Shown one piece after another: positions 1-8,447 of a DNA stretch of 64,000 bases. Numbering within the stretch: the stretch's first letter is position 1; each line of letters starts with the position of its first letter. The translations under genes were made by a program, and so were the position numbers. The stretch comes from Vickermania ingenoplastis. Its lineage: Eukaryota; Euglenozoa; Kinetoplastea; Trypanosomatida; Trypanosomatidae. The DNA lies in assembly GCA_010157825.1 (NCBI GenBank), contig VFSE01000230.1:62001-126000 (forward strand), given 5' to 3'. The notes under the pieces were generated by a model. It was given only the letters and a program-made list of their open reading frames with translations, did not search any database and was not told the origin of the DNA.

Positions 1-131
1 TGTTTTTTTTTCTCATTTGTTTTTATGTTCCGTTGCACGTTAAACCTTTTCTGTTTTTCAATGAAATATGATACACGGTGTCAAAAGCCAAAATCCAACG
101 GGAAGTTAATTCGAGAGTATAACCGTCAGAA

Positions 132-773
132 ATGGACGACTACGACGACTACGACGACTACGACTACGACGATGGGATCGACGACGCCCCCGACGATTGG
201 GAGGAAGAGCAGATCGAGATTGAGAAGCAGGAGCACCAGAAGCAAGCCGAGAAGGAGGCGATGATGGAGCGTAAGATTGCGAGCCGCGCAGCGAAGAAAG
301 CGGCCCAGGAGGTAGTGGTGGAGGAAGCACTACCGGTGGAAATCCAGCGCGAGGCGGACACGCTGCGGCAAGAGGCGGCCAATGTCGCCGCAGCCGCTGG
401 GTCTGTTGGCGATTCCGTGGAGTACATCGCGGACATGCCCATCACCTCGCCGGAGGAGGCGGCAGCTTTTGGGTCTGCTGTCGCGCGTCACATCATGGCT
501 CAGAAGGACAAGGACTCCTTCGAGGCAATGCTGACAGAGCTGTATGCGTCTCTTAGCACGGAATTTACCACCGTAGACAGTATCAGCGAGGCGTTCACGT
601 CGGCGAACGTGATGTTGGATAAAACCAAGCGGCAAGAAAAACTGCGGAAACGCCGTGGAGAAGTGGTGGTGGCAAAGAAGAAGACCCCCGCTGTCGGGGA
701 GCTCGACATGGAGGACGTCGACAACATCCGTGGAGGAAATGTGGAGGACTCGAACGACGAGCAGGATTGGTAA
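132..773 (+). CDS. EIF3J: Eukaryotic translation initiation factor 3 subunit J (eIF3j/Hcr1)
   Basis: 213 residues. eIF3j is a loosely attached eIF3 subunit that helps place mRNA on the 40S ribosome and takes part in ribosome recycling in the cytosol. The layout matches the family: an acidic N terminus with a DDW motif near residue 20, a charged Lys/Glu/Ala helix, a central helical core beginning at 'MPITSPEEAAAFG' (compare 'MNPSSRDDFTEFG' in the human protein as I recall it), a Lys/Arg-rich stretch near 165-190, and a short acidic C terminus ending in Trp. The N terminus opens with a GACTAC hexanucleotide tract coding for repeated Asp-Asp-Tyr. The first ATG of the frame is taken as start. The family call rests on recalled alignment, not a search. 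Confidence 0.82.
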   Translation: MDDYDDYDDYDYDDGIDDAPDDWEEEQIEIEKQEHQKQAEKEAMMERKIASRAAKKAAQEVVVEEALPVEIQREADTLRQEAANVAAAAGSVGDSVEYIADMPITSPEEAAAFGSAVARHIMAQKDKDSFEAMLTELYASLSTEFTTVDSISEAFTSANVMLDKTKRQEKLRKRRGEVVVAKKKTPAVGELDMEDVDNIRGGNVEDSNDEQDW

Positions 774-1144
774 GTTATCGGAAGATTTTATCATGGAGGA
801 CAACTTTGCCACAAGTGCTGCTGCGGGGATACTTATGAAGCTCATTACAAGCGCAGCAAGTTAATAACACATACATACATACATACATTTATATTTTTAA
901 ACATAAGGGATTTCTACCCGTGCTTCCGTTTGGTGATGGGCATTGGAAGGCCTACTTAGAAGGACCTTCTTATGGATCTTGTATCCTTAGCGGCGTCTAC
1001 CCATGTGTTCAATGCTCCAAACAGGTGTTTGTCTCTTTTCATTATCTTCTCTCTCGCTTGTTTCCCATATCCTAAATGCTTTGTTCATTGCACCGCCAAT
1101 TGACGTCAAGGTGATTCATAGGATAGATTCTTCTTCTTCTTCTT

Positions 1145-1178
<34 letters not shown>

Positions 1179-1314
1179 TTTTATTTTATACCTTTCTTCT
1201 CATAACTCTATCGCTTCTTCCTTTTACACTCGCCATCCTGTCACTCCTTGCCTTTTTAGCTGTTGGTTTCTTTCTCCACGAGCACTGCTTTGCTGCTCTT
1301 GGCCAGTGTTGACG
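774..1314. other. Intergenic spacer with simple repeats
   Basis: This 541-base gap holds an ATAC tetranucleotide run (about 869-888), a TTC run (about 1128-1147) running straight into a TA run (about 1147-1176), then a T/C-rich stretch that is the likely trans-splicing signal for the KBP gene. No RNA gene was recognised. Confidence 0.7.
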
Positions 1315-3147
1315 ATGAGCGGCGTGGAGGAGGTGTTCATCTCACGTTTGCGGTGCATTCTAGCAAAGGGAAAGAAGGACGGCCCACACACCAATGTGTT
1401 TGAGTACCGACAGGAAGCGTGCCGTTCGATAGAGGCTCTGCGCTGCGAAGTGATTGCCGAATATGGCGCCGCGCCATCGCTCACGCGGCTCGCCCAGCTC
1501 GTCGTTCTTGATGCCGCACTCGGGCAGCTGCTGTTGACTGTTGAGGAGGAAGAGCGAGGGGCAGAGGCGTTGCTGCGAGGCTACGGGTGCTGGCAGCAGC
1601 TAGAGGATGGCGACGTCACTAGAAAGCCGTTGGAGGATGTGCAGCCCGCGGCCCTGGCAGATGTGATCGCTAGCCCCGCCCCTCACGCGGCTCCTGTCCC
1701 GTACTGGGGAATGGCGCTGCCCATGATGCTTCTCAATGGTCTCTCGGTGTTCGTCACCAAGTCGACGGATGCGGGCCTGAAAGGACTGGGGATTCCCCTA
1801 GACATTTCCGTCAAGCTCCTGCAACGAGCGGAGAGCCTCTATCAGCAGTGGGACAGCAGCGTGGAATGTCCGATCGTTCAACTTCCTATTCGTGACAACG
1901 GTGAGCTCGATCTGGAAGAGGTTCCGGTGGCGAGACACGCGGCGTACTGGGAGCGTTTCCTCACGGAGGATACCAGAATCTCCACGCTCTTCTTTCTCGC
2001 TCAGGCGCTGACGGGCCAGGGAGATCTCGTGCAGGCGTTCCGCTACTGCCACGTGACCCTGTACATGCAGCTAGTGCTGCATCACGACGTGGACCCTCAG
2101 GAGTGGGCCCGCAACACCCTCCAGCTAGCCTCGCACTACTGCAACTTCGGGGCTTTTGGGCAGGCGCTGCACTGCCTTCGCGCCGCAGAGGCCATGATGC
2201 CGAATAGCAAACCTGACGAAACAACGCGGGGAGTTGTCGCGTGGTCGTACGGCCGATACTACAAGCACCGACTACTGTACCACGCGCAGAGGCAGCGAAA
2301 AGATGAACCGCTGGAAAATGCGGCTGTGCTAAATTTCAGCAATGGGTGGCTCAACTTTCCGGTTGAGGGGGTTCCAGAGTGCAAGCCAGTACCACCCCTT
2401 ACTACCTACGACGAGGTACGCAACGAGTTCAAGCAGGGGCTGCGCTGGATCAATGAGGCACTAAACTACTACCCCTTCGAATTACTTTGCACGTCGCATA
2501 TTGAGTTGCATCAAGATATCTGTCGGCTGTACGACGGTCTCAGTACCTTTGAGACAGACACAAACCGCGTTATCGCTCTCACACAACGCCAAATTTCCAT
2601 CATGGAGACATTTCCCAGCCGGCTGAATTTCAATGCGTATCCGACACTGGTGCGGCAGCTACTCTACGACAACGGGTGCCTCCGGGAGCACCTCGTGGAG
2701 CTCCGCATCGCACAGCGGCGGCGCTGTGAGAAGAATCCGGATCTGAGCGAGAAGACCCTCTCCGATAAGGGTTTGAACCGGTTAGTGGACAGGGCCCAGA
2801 AAGATTTCTACGATTTCTGCCAGACGTGGATGGTGCGTGGGGTGGACGAGAAGGCGGCGCCGCACATTGGGAACGTAGTGATCGAGGAAGGCTGCCGCGT
2901 GGCCTTCTTCCGCGCGCTGATGCGCATTGCTCGTCTGCACACGGTGAAGGCGTATGCAACAGCGCAAGAAGAATATGAGGGGATTCGAGAGGCCTGCGAG
3001 GGCTACGAGAAGGCTGTCGCATTCGCGAAGCGCAATGCATTTCCGTTGGACGCCCCTGCATGTGATGGAGAAGTAGAGTACGCGAAGGAGCTGATCGGTC
3101 TCTTGAGGGCTAAACAATCGGATTTGTATACTGCTTTTGCCCATTAG
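1315..3147 (+). CDS. KIFBP: KIF-binding protein (KBP/KIFBP) homologue
   Basis: 610 residues from the ATG at 1315, close to human KIFBP at about 620. The frame is open farther upstream from 1003, but that part is T-rich and reads as 5' UTR. KBP is an all-helical TPR-type protein that in animals binds kinesin motor domains and blocks microtubule attachment. Family hallmarks seen: the segment 'AFRYCHVTLYMQLVLHHD' followed by 'EWARNTLQLASHYCNFG' and 'ALHCLRAAEAMM', and in the C-terminal domain an 'FETDTNRVIALTQRQISIME' segment matching the human 'FETDMERRCKMHKRRIAMLE'. Two kinesins are encoded in the same window (from 42672 and 48105), which is suggestive but not evidence of interaction. Confidence 0.88.
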   Translation: MSGVEEVFISRLRCILAKGKKDGPHTNVFEYRQEACRSIEALRCEVIAEYGAAPSLTRLAQLVVLDAALGQLLLTVEEEERGAEALLRGYGCWQQLEDGDVTRKPLEDVQPAALADVIASPAPHAAPVPYWGMALPMMLLNGLSVFVTKSTDAGLKGLGIPLDISVKLLQRAESLYQQWDSSVECPIVQLPIRDNGELDLEEVPVARHAAYWERFLTEDTRISTLFFLAQALTGQGDLVQAFRYCHVTLYMQLVLHHDVDPQEWARNTLQLASHYCNFGAFGQALHCLRAAEAMMPNSKPDETTRGVVAWSYGRYYKHRLLYHAQRQRKDEPLENAAVLNFSNGWLNFPVEGVPECKPVPPLTTYDEVRNEFKQGLRWINEALNYYPFELLCTSHIELHQDICRLYDGLSTFETDTNRVIALTQRQISIMETFPSRLNFNAYPTLVRQLLYDNGCLREHLVELRIAQRRRCEKNPDLSEKTLSDKGLNRLVDRAQKDFYDFCQTWMVRGVDEKAAPHIGNVVIEEGCRVAFFRALMRIARLHTVKAYATAQEEYEGIREACEGYEKAVAFAKRNAFPLDAPACDGEVEYAKELIGLLRAKQSDLYTAFAH

Positions 3148-5143
3148 CACAAGATGACGATGGATCCATAGGAAAGAGAGTGCGAGGGGATATACTCCTA
3201 CTCTAACGGAAAAGGGAAAGGCGGGAAAGTCTAATAGTACCTTTAAAAAGATTATATTAGATCCATTCCTGTAGCTGTTAAACCTTTTGTTGTTGTTGTG
3301 TGCATCAATTTAACTTAAAAGTACTTCTCCTACACACGTAACCTCTCCCCGACGGAAAAAAAAGTTCGTATACTTTTTCGTTTAATTGCTACGTACGGCT
3401 AATATAAAAATCTTTATAAACCATTTCGTTTCGCTAGTTGGTGGAGTCGGTAATTCTTTCCCTTGATTCGATCTCTTCCCGCTTACCCACTGTTCCTTCC
3501 TTCCTTTTTTTACGTTAGCTCGAGATAAATCGTTCTGGTTTCGTGGACGTCACGAACGCGATCTTCTCTTCTGGTTTCGTTTTTTCTTTTTCCCCCCCTT
3601 TTATTTCTCCCCGGTCCATCGAGTAGAAGGTTATGATGGCTTTACATTGTACAAGATAGCAGGAGACAGGAGGCTGCCACCAGTAGACCATCGACATCCC
3701 ATGAGCATTCTTCGTCCTCTTTCTGGCGGCAGGTGCTGTCCATATACGCTACTAGACTTTTATATGCTTATTATTCCACAATTTTTTCCCTCTTTTTTTT
3801 TTTTATCTGTCCGTTTAAGGTGAAACATATATATTGAATTCCCATCCTTGCGAATCCAATGTGGTGAATTTCTCATCTTTTTTGTTCTTTGATTTTTTTT
3901 TTTTTTAACCATCGAATCCTCGCTATACATTATATATACTGTCTTAATGGCTCTCTGATTGTCCATCTTAATCGTAATCGCAGCCGTCAGGAGTGTTGTT
4001 ACTCGGCGAGTTTGGGTTGGGTGGATCCGTGGTTAACTAGTTGCCTCTTCCACCAATAGTAATTAATATACGTAGGTGATGAAGGGACGGACTCCCATAT
4101 TCATCTTCTACGAGGGGCACAGAGATGCTCAGGAAGCATTCAACATTAAACGATAACTGTTTCCAGTTCATCATCGAAAAGAAAAGAAAATCCAATCGAA
4201 TCCAACTTTCTACATTATATATACAGACATATATATGACGCTCATTCCAAGAATAACAGGGTGCTAGAGTATGTTACGTACTGATGCAATTCAATCTTGG
4301 CCAAATGATTGAAACGAGAAAAAAAAGTGGCAGAGAAGAAGAAAAGATAATACAAAGCAGAAAAAAAAAAGCCAATGCCGTAGGAATGAGAAGTGGAAAA
4401 AATCTAATACCCCCTCCTCTTCCCCAGGCGTTCACTCCCAGACGCTGCATGACAACGCCTATCCTTGGGCCGAGTGTGAGGCCAGGGAGCACCTACGGAG
4501 TTCCTTCCTTTTCGGACAGACGGGGTGCTGCACGCTACCATTTGCTGCTCCTCTGTATACAGGGGACCCTGTTCTTGAAAGGCGCCACGTGCACCGTGGC
4601 TTTCACAAAGAAATCATCATCTCTTTTGTTCAAAAAAATAAAAATAAAAATAAAGTAGGATCGCTCCAGAGGTTATACACGAACGGTTTGTTTCGGGCAA
4701 ACGTTTTCCGCGGGGATATGAAGCGAAACATGTGCGTCTCTGCAGCTTTACTTACGTGCCATCCAGGGGTTGTGTGCATACGGTTTATTATAATTGAAAG
4801 ATAATTGGACCATCCAACACCACATGGCTGGATACAGACGGATCGCTTGACAGGTTGCTCTGACGGATCTGTTGAATCGTTGGAATGAAGTCGCAGCAGC
4901 TGTCGTGCTGCACTGGTAGAAATTTCTATCGCTTTCACTGCATATCCGTTCTTATTATTCTCCTCTGTTCTTTTTTTTTTAAAACTATTATTGCTTGTGT
5001 GCCGCTACACTAGTTGTACGGCACACAGCGGTGCATGCGTCCTCTCCAAACTAGTGGGGTTTCAGAAGCAAACGCACTGAGAAGCGCACGCGCCTACGTG
5101 AATATAGGCCAAGGGAAGGAACTGCTGCAGCTATTGCCGTCAG
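3148..5143. other. Long gene-free spacer (2 kb)
   Basis: The longest gap in the window. It is AT-rich with T runs near 3798 and 3892, an A-rich patch at 4320-4372 and an AAAAAT-like run near 4633-4654. Open frames here (for example 4284-4658 on + and 4630-4938 on -) are low-complexity and show no family features. A TTCGATCTC string near 3465 resembles a tRNA B box, but no tRNA fold surrounds it. Nothing functional could be supported. Confidence 0.6.
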
Positions 5144-6148
5144 ATGTCGTCGGAGGACGAGCTTCAGCGAGCTGCTGCTCTCTATAGAGAACGGCGCTTT
5201 CACGATGCCCTTACGGCTTACGCAGCGATTGCCGATAGCAGCACTGTTTCCCCGGAGGACAGGGTACGCGCTCTCAACAACACCAGTGCATGCTACGCCG
5301 CAATGAAGAACTATGACAAGGCCGTGGAGCAAGCTAAGGAAGCCCTGCAGCTGGATCCCGAAAACCCACAGAGCTTTTACCGTCTCGCTGCGGCCTACGA
5401 GGGTCAGTTGCACTACGAGGAGTCTGTAGCCTTACTCCGCCGCGCTTTGGAGGTAAAGCCTCATCACCCGCCCTATGCCGCCGCTCTGCAGAGGGTGGAG
5501 CGCCTCCTGAAGGAGGGCCGCGGCATCGCGTCGGATGCGACCAAGAAGAGGTTTTACTATGATAAACACCTCACGAGCGGCATTGCGGCGATGAAGGCAG
5601 GGAGCTACACGGAGGCGGTGCGGCACTTCACACAGGCGCTGGAGCTGGCACCGGACACAACCCCTGCAAGGGACAGGGCTGTGCTCTACGCCAACCGCAG
5701 CGCAGCAAATTTCAAGTTGGAGGCGATGGAGGCTAGTACGGCAGACGCGGAGAGGTCCCGAACAGAAGATCCAGCATACCCCCGAGCACACTTCCGACTG
5801 GCCGTTTCCTTGGAGGCTCAGCAGCAACTCCCAGAGGCGCTGGAGGCGGCACAGGCTTGTCTCGCGCTCGACAGCGCCCACGCAGAAGCTCTGGAGATGG
5901 TTAACCGCCTTCAGTTGGTCGTGGCCAACAACAAGAAGACGGTGCGAGAGAGGGAGAAGGACGATTGCGAGCGGCTAGCCCAGCTCCAAGCAGATCGACT
6001 GGCGCAGCGCAGCACCATTCCGGCTGTCTTCGGCGTGCAGAAAGCGCACACCACCAGCTTCGCCTACTGCTCGTACTGCAATGATCATGGACATGTACGA
6101 AGCGAGTGCCCAATGCTGCGAGCCAAGCGCCGGCGCGTCGATCGCTGA
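5144..6148 (+). CDS. TPR protein with C-terminal CCHC zinc knuckle
   Basis: 334 residues. Two blocks of tetratricopeptide repeats are visible: about residues 1-120 (for example 'RALNNTSACYAAMKNYDKAV' and 'PENPQSFYRLAAAYEGQLHY') and about 140-250 ('GIAAMKAGSYTEAVRHFTQA', 'AVLYANRSAANFKLEAMEAS'). A charged helix follows. The C terminus then carries a zinc knuckle with spacing C-x2-C-x4-H-x4-C ('CSYCNDHGHVRSEC') and a basic tail ending RRRVDR. TPR blocks bind proteins, often chaperones or assembly partners, while CCHC knuckles usually bind single-stranded RNA. An RNA-protein adaptor role is inference. No named orthologue is recognised. Confidence 0.75.
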   Translation: MSSEDELQRAAALYRERRFHDALTAYAAIADSSTVSPEDRVRALNNTSACYAAMKNYDKAVEQAKEALQLDPENPQSFYRLAAAYEGQLHYEESVALLRRALEVKPHHPPYAAALQRVERLLKEGRGIASDATKKRFYYDKHLTSGIAAMKAGSYTEAVRHFTQALELAPDTTPARDRAVLYANRSAANFKLEAMEASTADAERSRTEDPAYPRAHFRLAVSLEAQQQLPEALEAAQACLALDSAHAEALEMVNRLQLVVANNKKTVREREKDDCERLAQLQADRLAQRSTIPAVFGVQKAHTTSFAYCSYCNDHGHVRSECPMLRAKRRRVDR

Positions 6149-6516
6149 GTTCCCCCGTTGCTGAAGGAAATGACAAGCTGATTCGTGTCCGCTCAGAGAC
6201 GGGGTGCGTACGAGAGCGGCTCCATCCCGTATTCCAATGAGGACATCTCCTGTGTTGTGCGGCACTGCGACCCTCCGATCTGTCTGCTCCTTCCTCTACT
6301 CTCTTCTCGCATCATTTCTTCTCGATATCTTTTTCTATCCATCTCACTGTCACCATTCATCGCGGCGGGATGTCGAAGGGACAACGCTCACTTTTTTGAG
6401 GTGGCACCGCGTCTCGTCCAACTTCTCCAGAAGGATCGCCGGATAGTACTAGAACAAAGGACACGGGCTGTACGGCGTTCGATCACCTCTTCCTTCTCTG
6501 ATTTCAGTTTGAGAGT
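6149..6516. promoter_or_regulatory. Spacer with clear trans-splice acceptor
   Basis: The gap is T/C-rich from about 6280 on. It ends with a canonical pyrimidine tract at about 6485-6505 and an AG at 6506-6507, ten bases before the ATG at 6517. This is the likeliest spliced-leader addition site for the capping triphosphatase, and it supports the choice of that ATG. Confidence 0.6.
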
Positions 6517-7367
6517 ATGGCTGAGCCGACCCCCCCAGCTGCCGACGGCAACCCCAGCCCCAGCCCCACTCCCACCAAGGGGGACCCAGCGGGGACGACG
6601 GGCCTTCCCTTCTCGAGTCCGTCGCAAAAGAATTCTACGCCTCCATTCGCGATCTGGCGAAGCAACCGCAGGTGGAGTTGGAGGTGCGCCTCACGTACCC
6701 CCGCCTTTTTGTTGATTCTCGTTCTAAAGTTGGTGTCCGCCGTCGTCGTGAGGAGCCCCCTGCCGCGCCTGCCCGCACGGCGGTGACGCCGGCGGTGCAC
6801 GAAGCGGACTTCGAGCGCATCACCAAGTTCCTGAAGGAGGAGCGCTGTGGTGTCACCGGTGAAGCCCCCGCCGTGGAGACATCCTTAACAGAGGACGTCA
6901 ACAGTCGAGATGGACGCGCGAGTTTCCGCATTGAACCGAGCGGCAGCGCCGTGTATTTGAAGTCCATTCAGAAAAACAAGCTGGCGGTCCGAGACATCGC
7001 ACTGCCGGATACCCTGCCGTACAACATCCGCGTGTGCCTCAGCAAAGAACTCGAGGAGAGCAATGACAAGAAGGACGCCACGGATGTCACGCCAAAGCTG
7101 GAGCAGCTCCGGGGGTACCGACGCCGCAAGAGCCGGACTTCAATCCGTTCTGGCCCGTATGTGTATGATCTGACCGCTGTGGTGGCCAGCAGGGACGTCA
7201 AAACCTTCGAGGTCGAGATTGAGTACTGCGGCAAGGACAACATCACAGAAGAAACCGTCGTGGATATGCTGCGCCGCGCAGAGGAGCTTGTGACGTTGGA
7301 TGGACTGGTGGGAATGAAAAATCCACCATCAGAGGAGATCCCAAAGAGGGCTGCACCACAGCATTAG
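6517..7367 (+). CDS. CET1: mRNA-capping RNA 5'-triphosphatase, Cet1-like (frame change near the N terminus)
   Basis: Tunnel-fold, metal-dependent enzyme that removes the gamma phosphate from the 5' end of RNA, the first step of capping in the nucleus. The two diagnostic metal-binding strands are present: 'QVELEVRLTYP' early and 'TFEVEIEYCG' late (about 180 residues apart), with an Arg/Lys-rich block ('GYRRRKSRTS') between them. The core frame runs to 7367 but has no ATG upstream before a stop at 6522. The ATG at 6517, just after a splice acceptor, is in another frame. One extra base somewhere between about 6530 and 6610 (C7 at 6530, G5 at 6579 and G4 at 6591 are candidates) would join them into about 283 residues, near the size of the trypanosome enzyme (about 250). 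Capping is essential, so I favour a sequence error over a dead gene. Confidence 0.78.
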
Positions 7368-7640
7368 GGCCCTCTATTCACAACCGTTTTTTTTTTTTTT
7401 GAATAAAGGGAGTAAGTAGATACAACTCATTCCCCCCCCTCCCGTTTCTAAACAACAGAGAAGTGTTTAAAACTGAACAAAAGAACAAGAGAAGGGCCCT
7501 AACCCACTAAAGGTTCCGAAGGGAAAATTTTCTTCGCTGTGTGAAGTGAGAGGCCAAACAGTTGTTTTTATCTGCCCCCCTTTGCATAATTCGATCTGCT
7601 TCGCATTCACAAAGTTTTCTGCTGTTATCGATTAGACATT

Positions 7641-8108
7641 ATGCGGCGCTCTACCACAGCTCTCTTCTCAACGACTTGCGTACGCCTCGTTGGCAACGGT
7701 CCCACATTTCAGACGGGCGGTGAGCACATAGACGCATGCACCACAGCCAACGTATACCCTCTCAACGAACGAGGTATCCGTTCTAGCTCGCCGTTTCCAG
7801 AGCCGAACACGGCGGTGTACGACACGTACCAACCCTGGACATACTTCCATCCCATCGATGTGAACGTGGAGAAGCTGCCGGCACCAGAGCCACAGTACTA
7901 CCAGAAGCACACAAAGCGCCCGTGGGATCTGTCCGCGACGGAGCTGCTCGAAATCCAGTCACGCCGAAAGTACTTTCAAATTTGGTTCTATGCGTTCGCC
8001 ACCTTCTTCCTGTACTTCCTGATGCCCAAGGAGAAGAGTTACAGTGGTCTTCGCGGCTCGGATGGCTTCTGGATCATGCTGCCCAAGTTCCAGCCTGAGA
8101 AGTTTTAA
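7641..8108 (+). CDS. Small single-pass membrane protein, probably mitochondrial
   Basis: 155 residues. The N terminus ('MRRSTTALFSTTCVRLVG') has the Arg/Ser/Thr-rich, acid-free look of a mitochondrial presequence. The middle is Pro/Tyr-rich ('YDTYQPWTYFHP'). One hydrophobic helix lies at about residues 110-129 ('YFQIWFYAFATFFLYFLMP'), preceded by a charged helix 'ELLEIQSRRK' and followed by a short C-terminal part. This layout is common among supernumerary subunits of kinetoplastid respiratory complexes or ATP synthase, but no specific subunit is recognised and the assignment is inference. Confidence 0.6.
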   Translation: MRRSTTALFSTTCVRLVGNGPTFQTGGEHIDACTTANVYPLNERGIRSSSPFPEPNTAVYDTYQPWTYFHPIDVNVEKLPAPEPQYYQKHTKRPWDLSATELLEIQSRRKYFQIWFYAFATFFLYFLMPKEKSYSGLRGSDGFWIMLPKFQPEKF

Positions 8109-8447
8109 ATGAGGTGAGCGTAGCGGGCCCCAGCACACTCCTGCGGGGCTGAAAGGCCGTCGAAACCCAAATAGTATAGTAGTAGAAAAGAACACCAGAT
8201 ACATGGAGACACCAGCACATCTACCATGTGTTTTAGTGGAAAAAAAAGAGAGAGAAACAAGTACAACTATTCCTGTTTGAAACATTACCGTGCGCGCAAC
8301 GGCTGCGGATCTCCACCGCATCTGGCCCCTTTGATGCACCGCTCTCCCCCCCCTCTTTCTTTCTCTTTCCTTGCGCTGCCGCAACTGCAACCTGCTTGCT
8401 GGCAACAGCCAGGAAGTGACGCCTCCGACATTGTTTTGAACGACACC
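8109..8447. promoter_or_regulatory. Spacer with pyrimidine tract before EFL1
   Basis: The gap has a strong C/T tract at about 8341-8381 followed by the first AGs near 8407, a likely trans-splice acceptor. The EFL1 frame is open across it back to 8226, but that translation is low-complexity and not EFL1-like. Confidence 0.5.

Noticed and set aside
1003-1314. Upstream extension of the KBP reading frame.
   Set aside because: Translation is hydrophobic and repeat-derived (TTC and TA runs) with no KBP similarity; the ATG at 1315 gives the expected length.
3425-3490. tRNA-like B box (TTCGATCTC) after a TGGTGG-like A box.
   Set aside because: No acceptor or anticodon stems of the right spacing can be drawn; chance match in AT-rich spacer.
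4284-4658. 124-codon + frame in the long spacer.
   Set aside because: Composition-driven, Lys/Ser/Ile-rich ends from A/T runs, no family match and no splice-site context.
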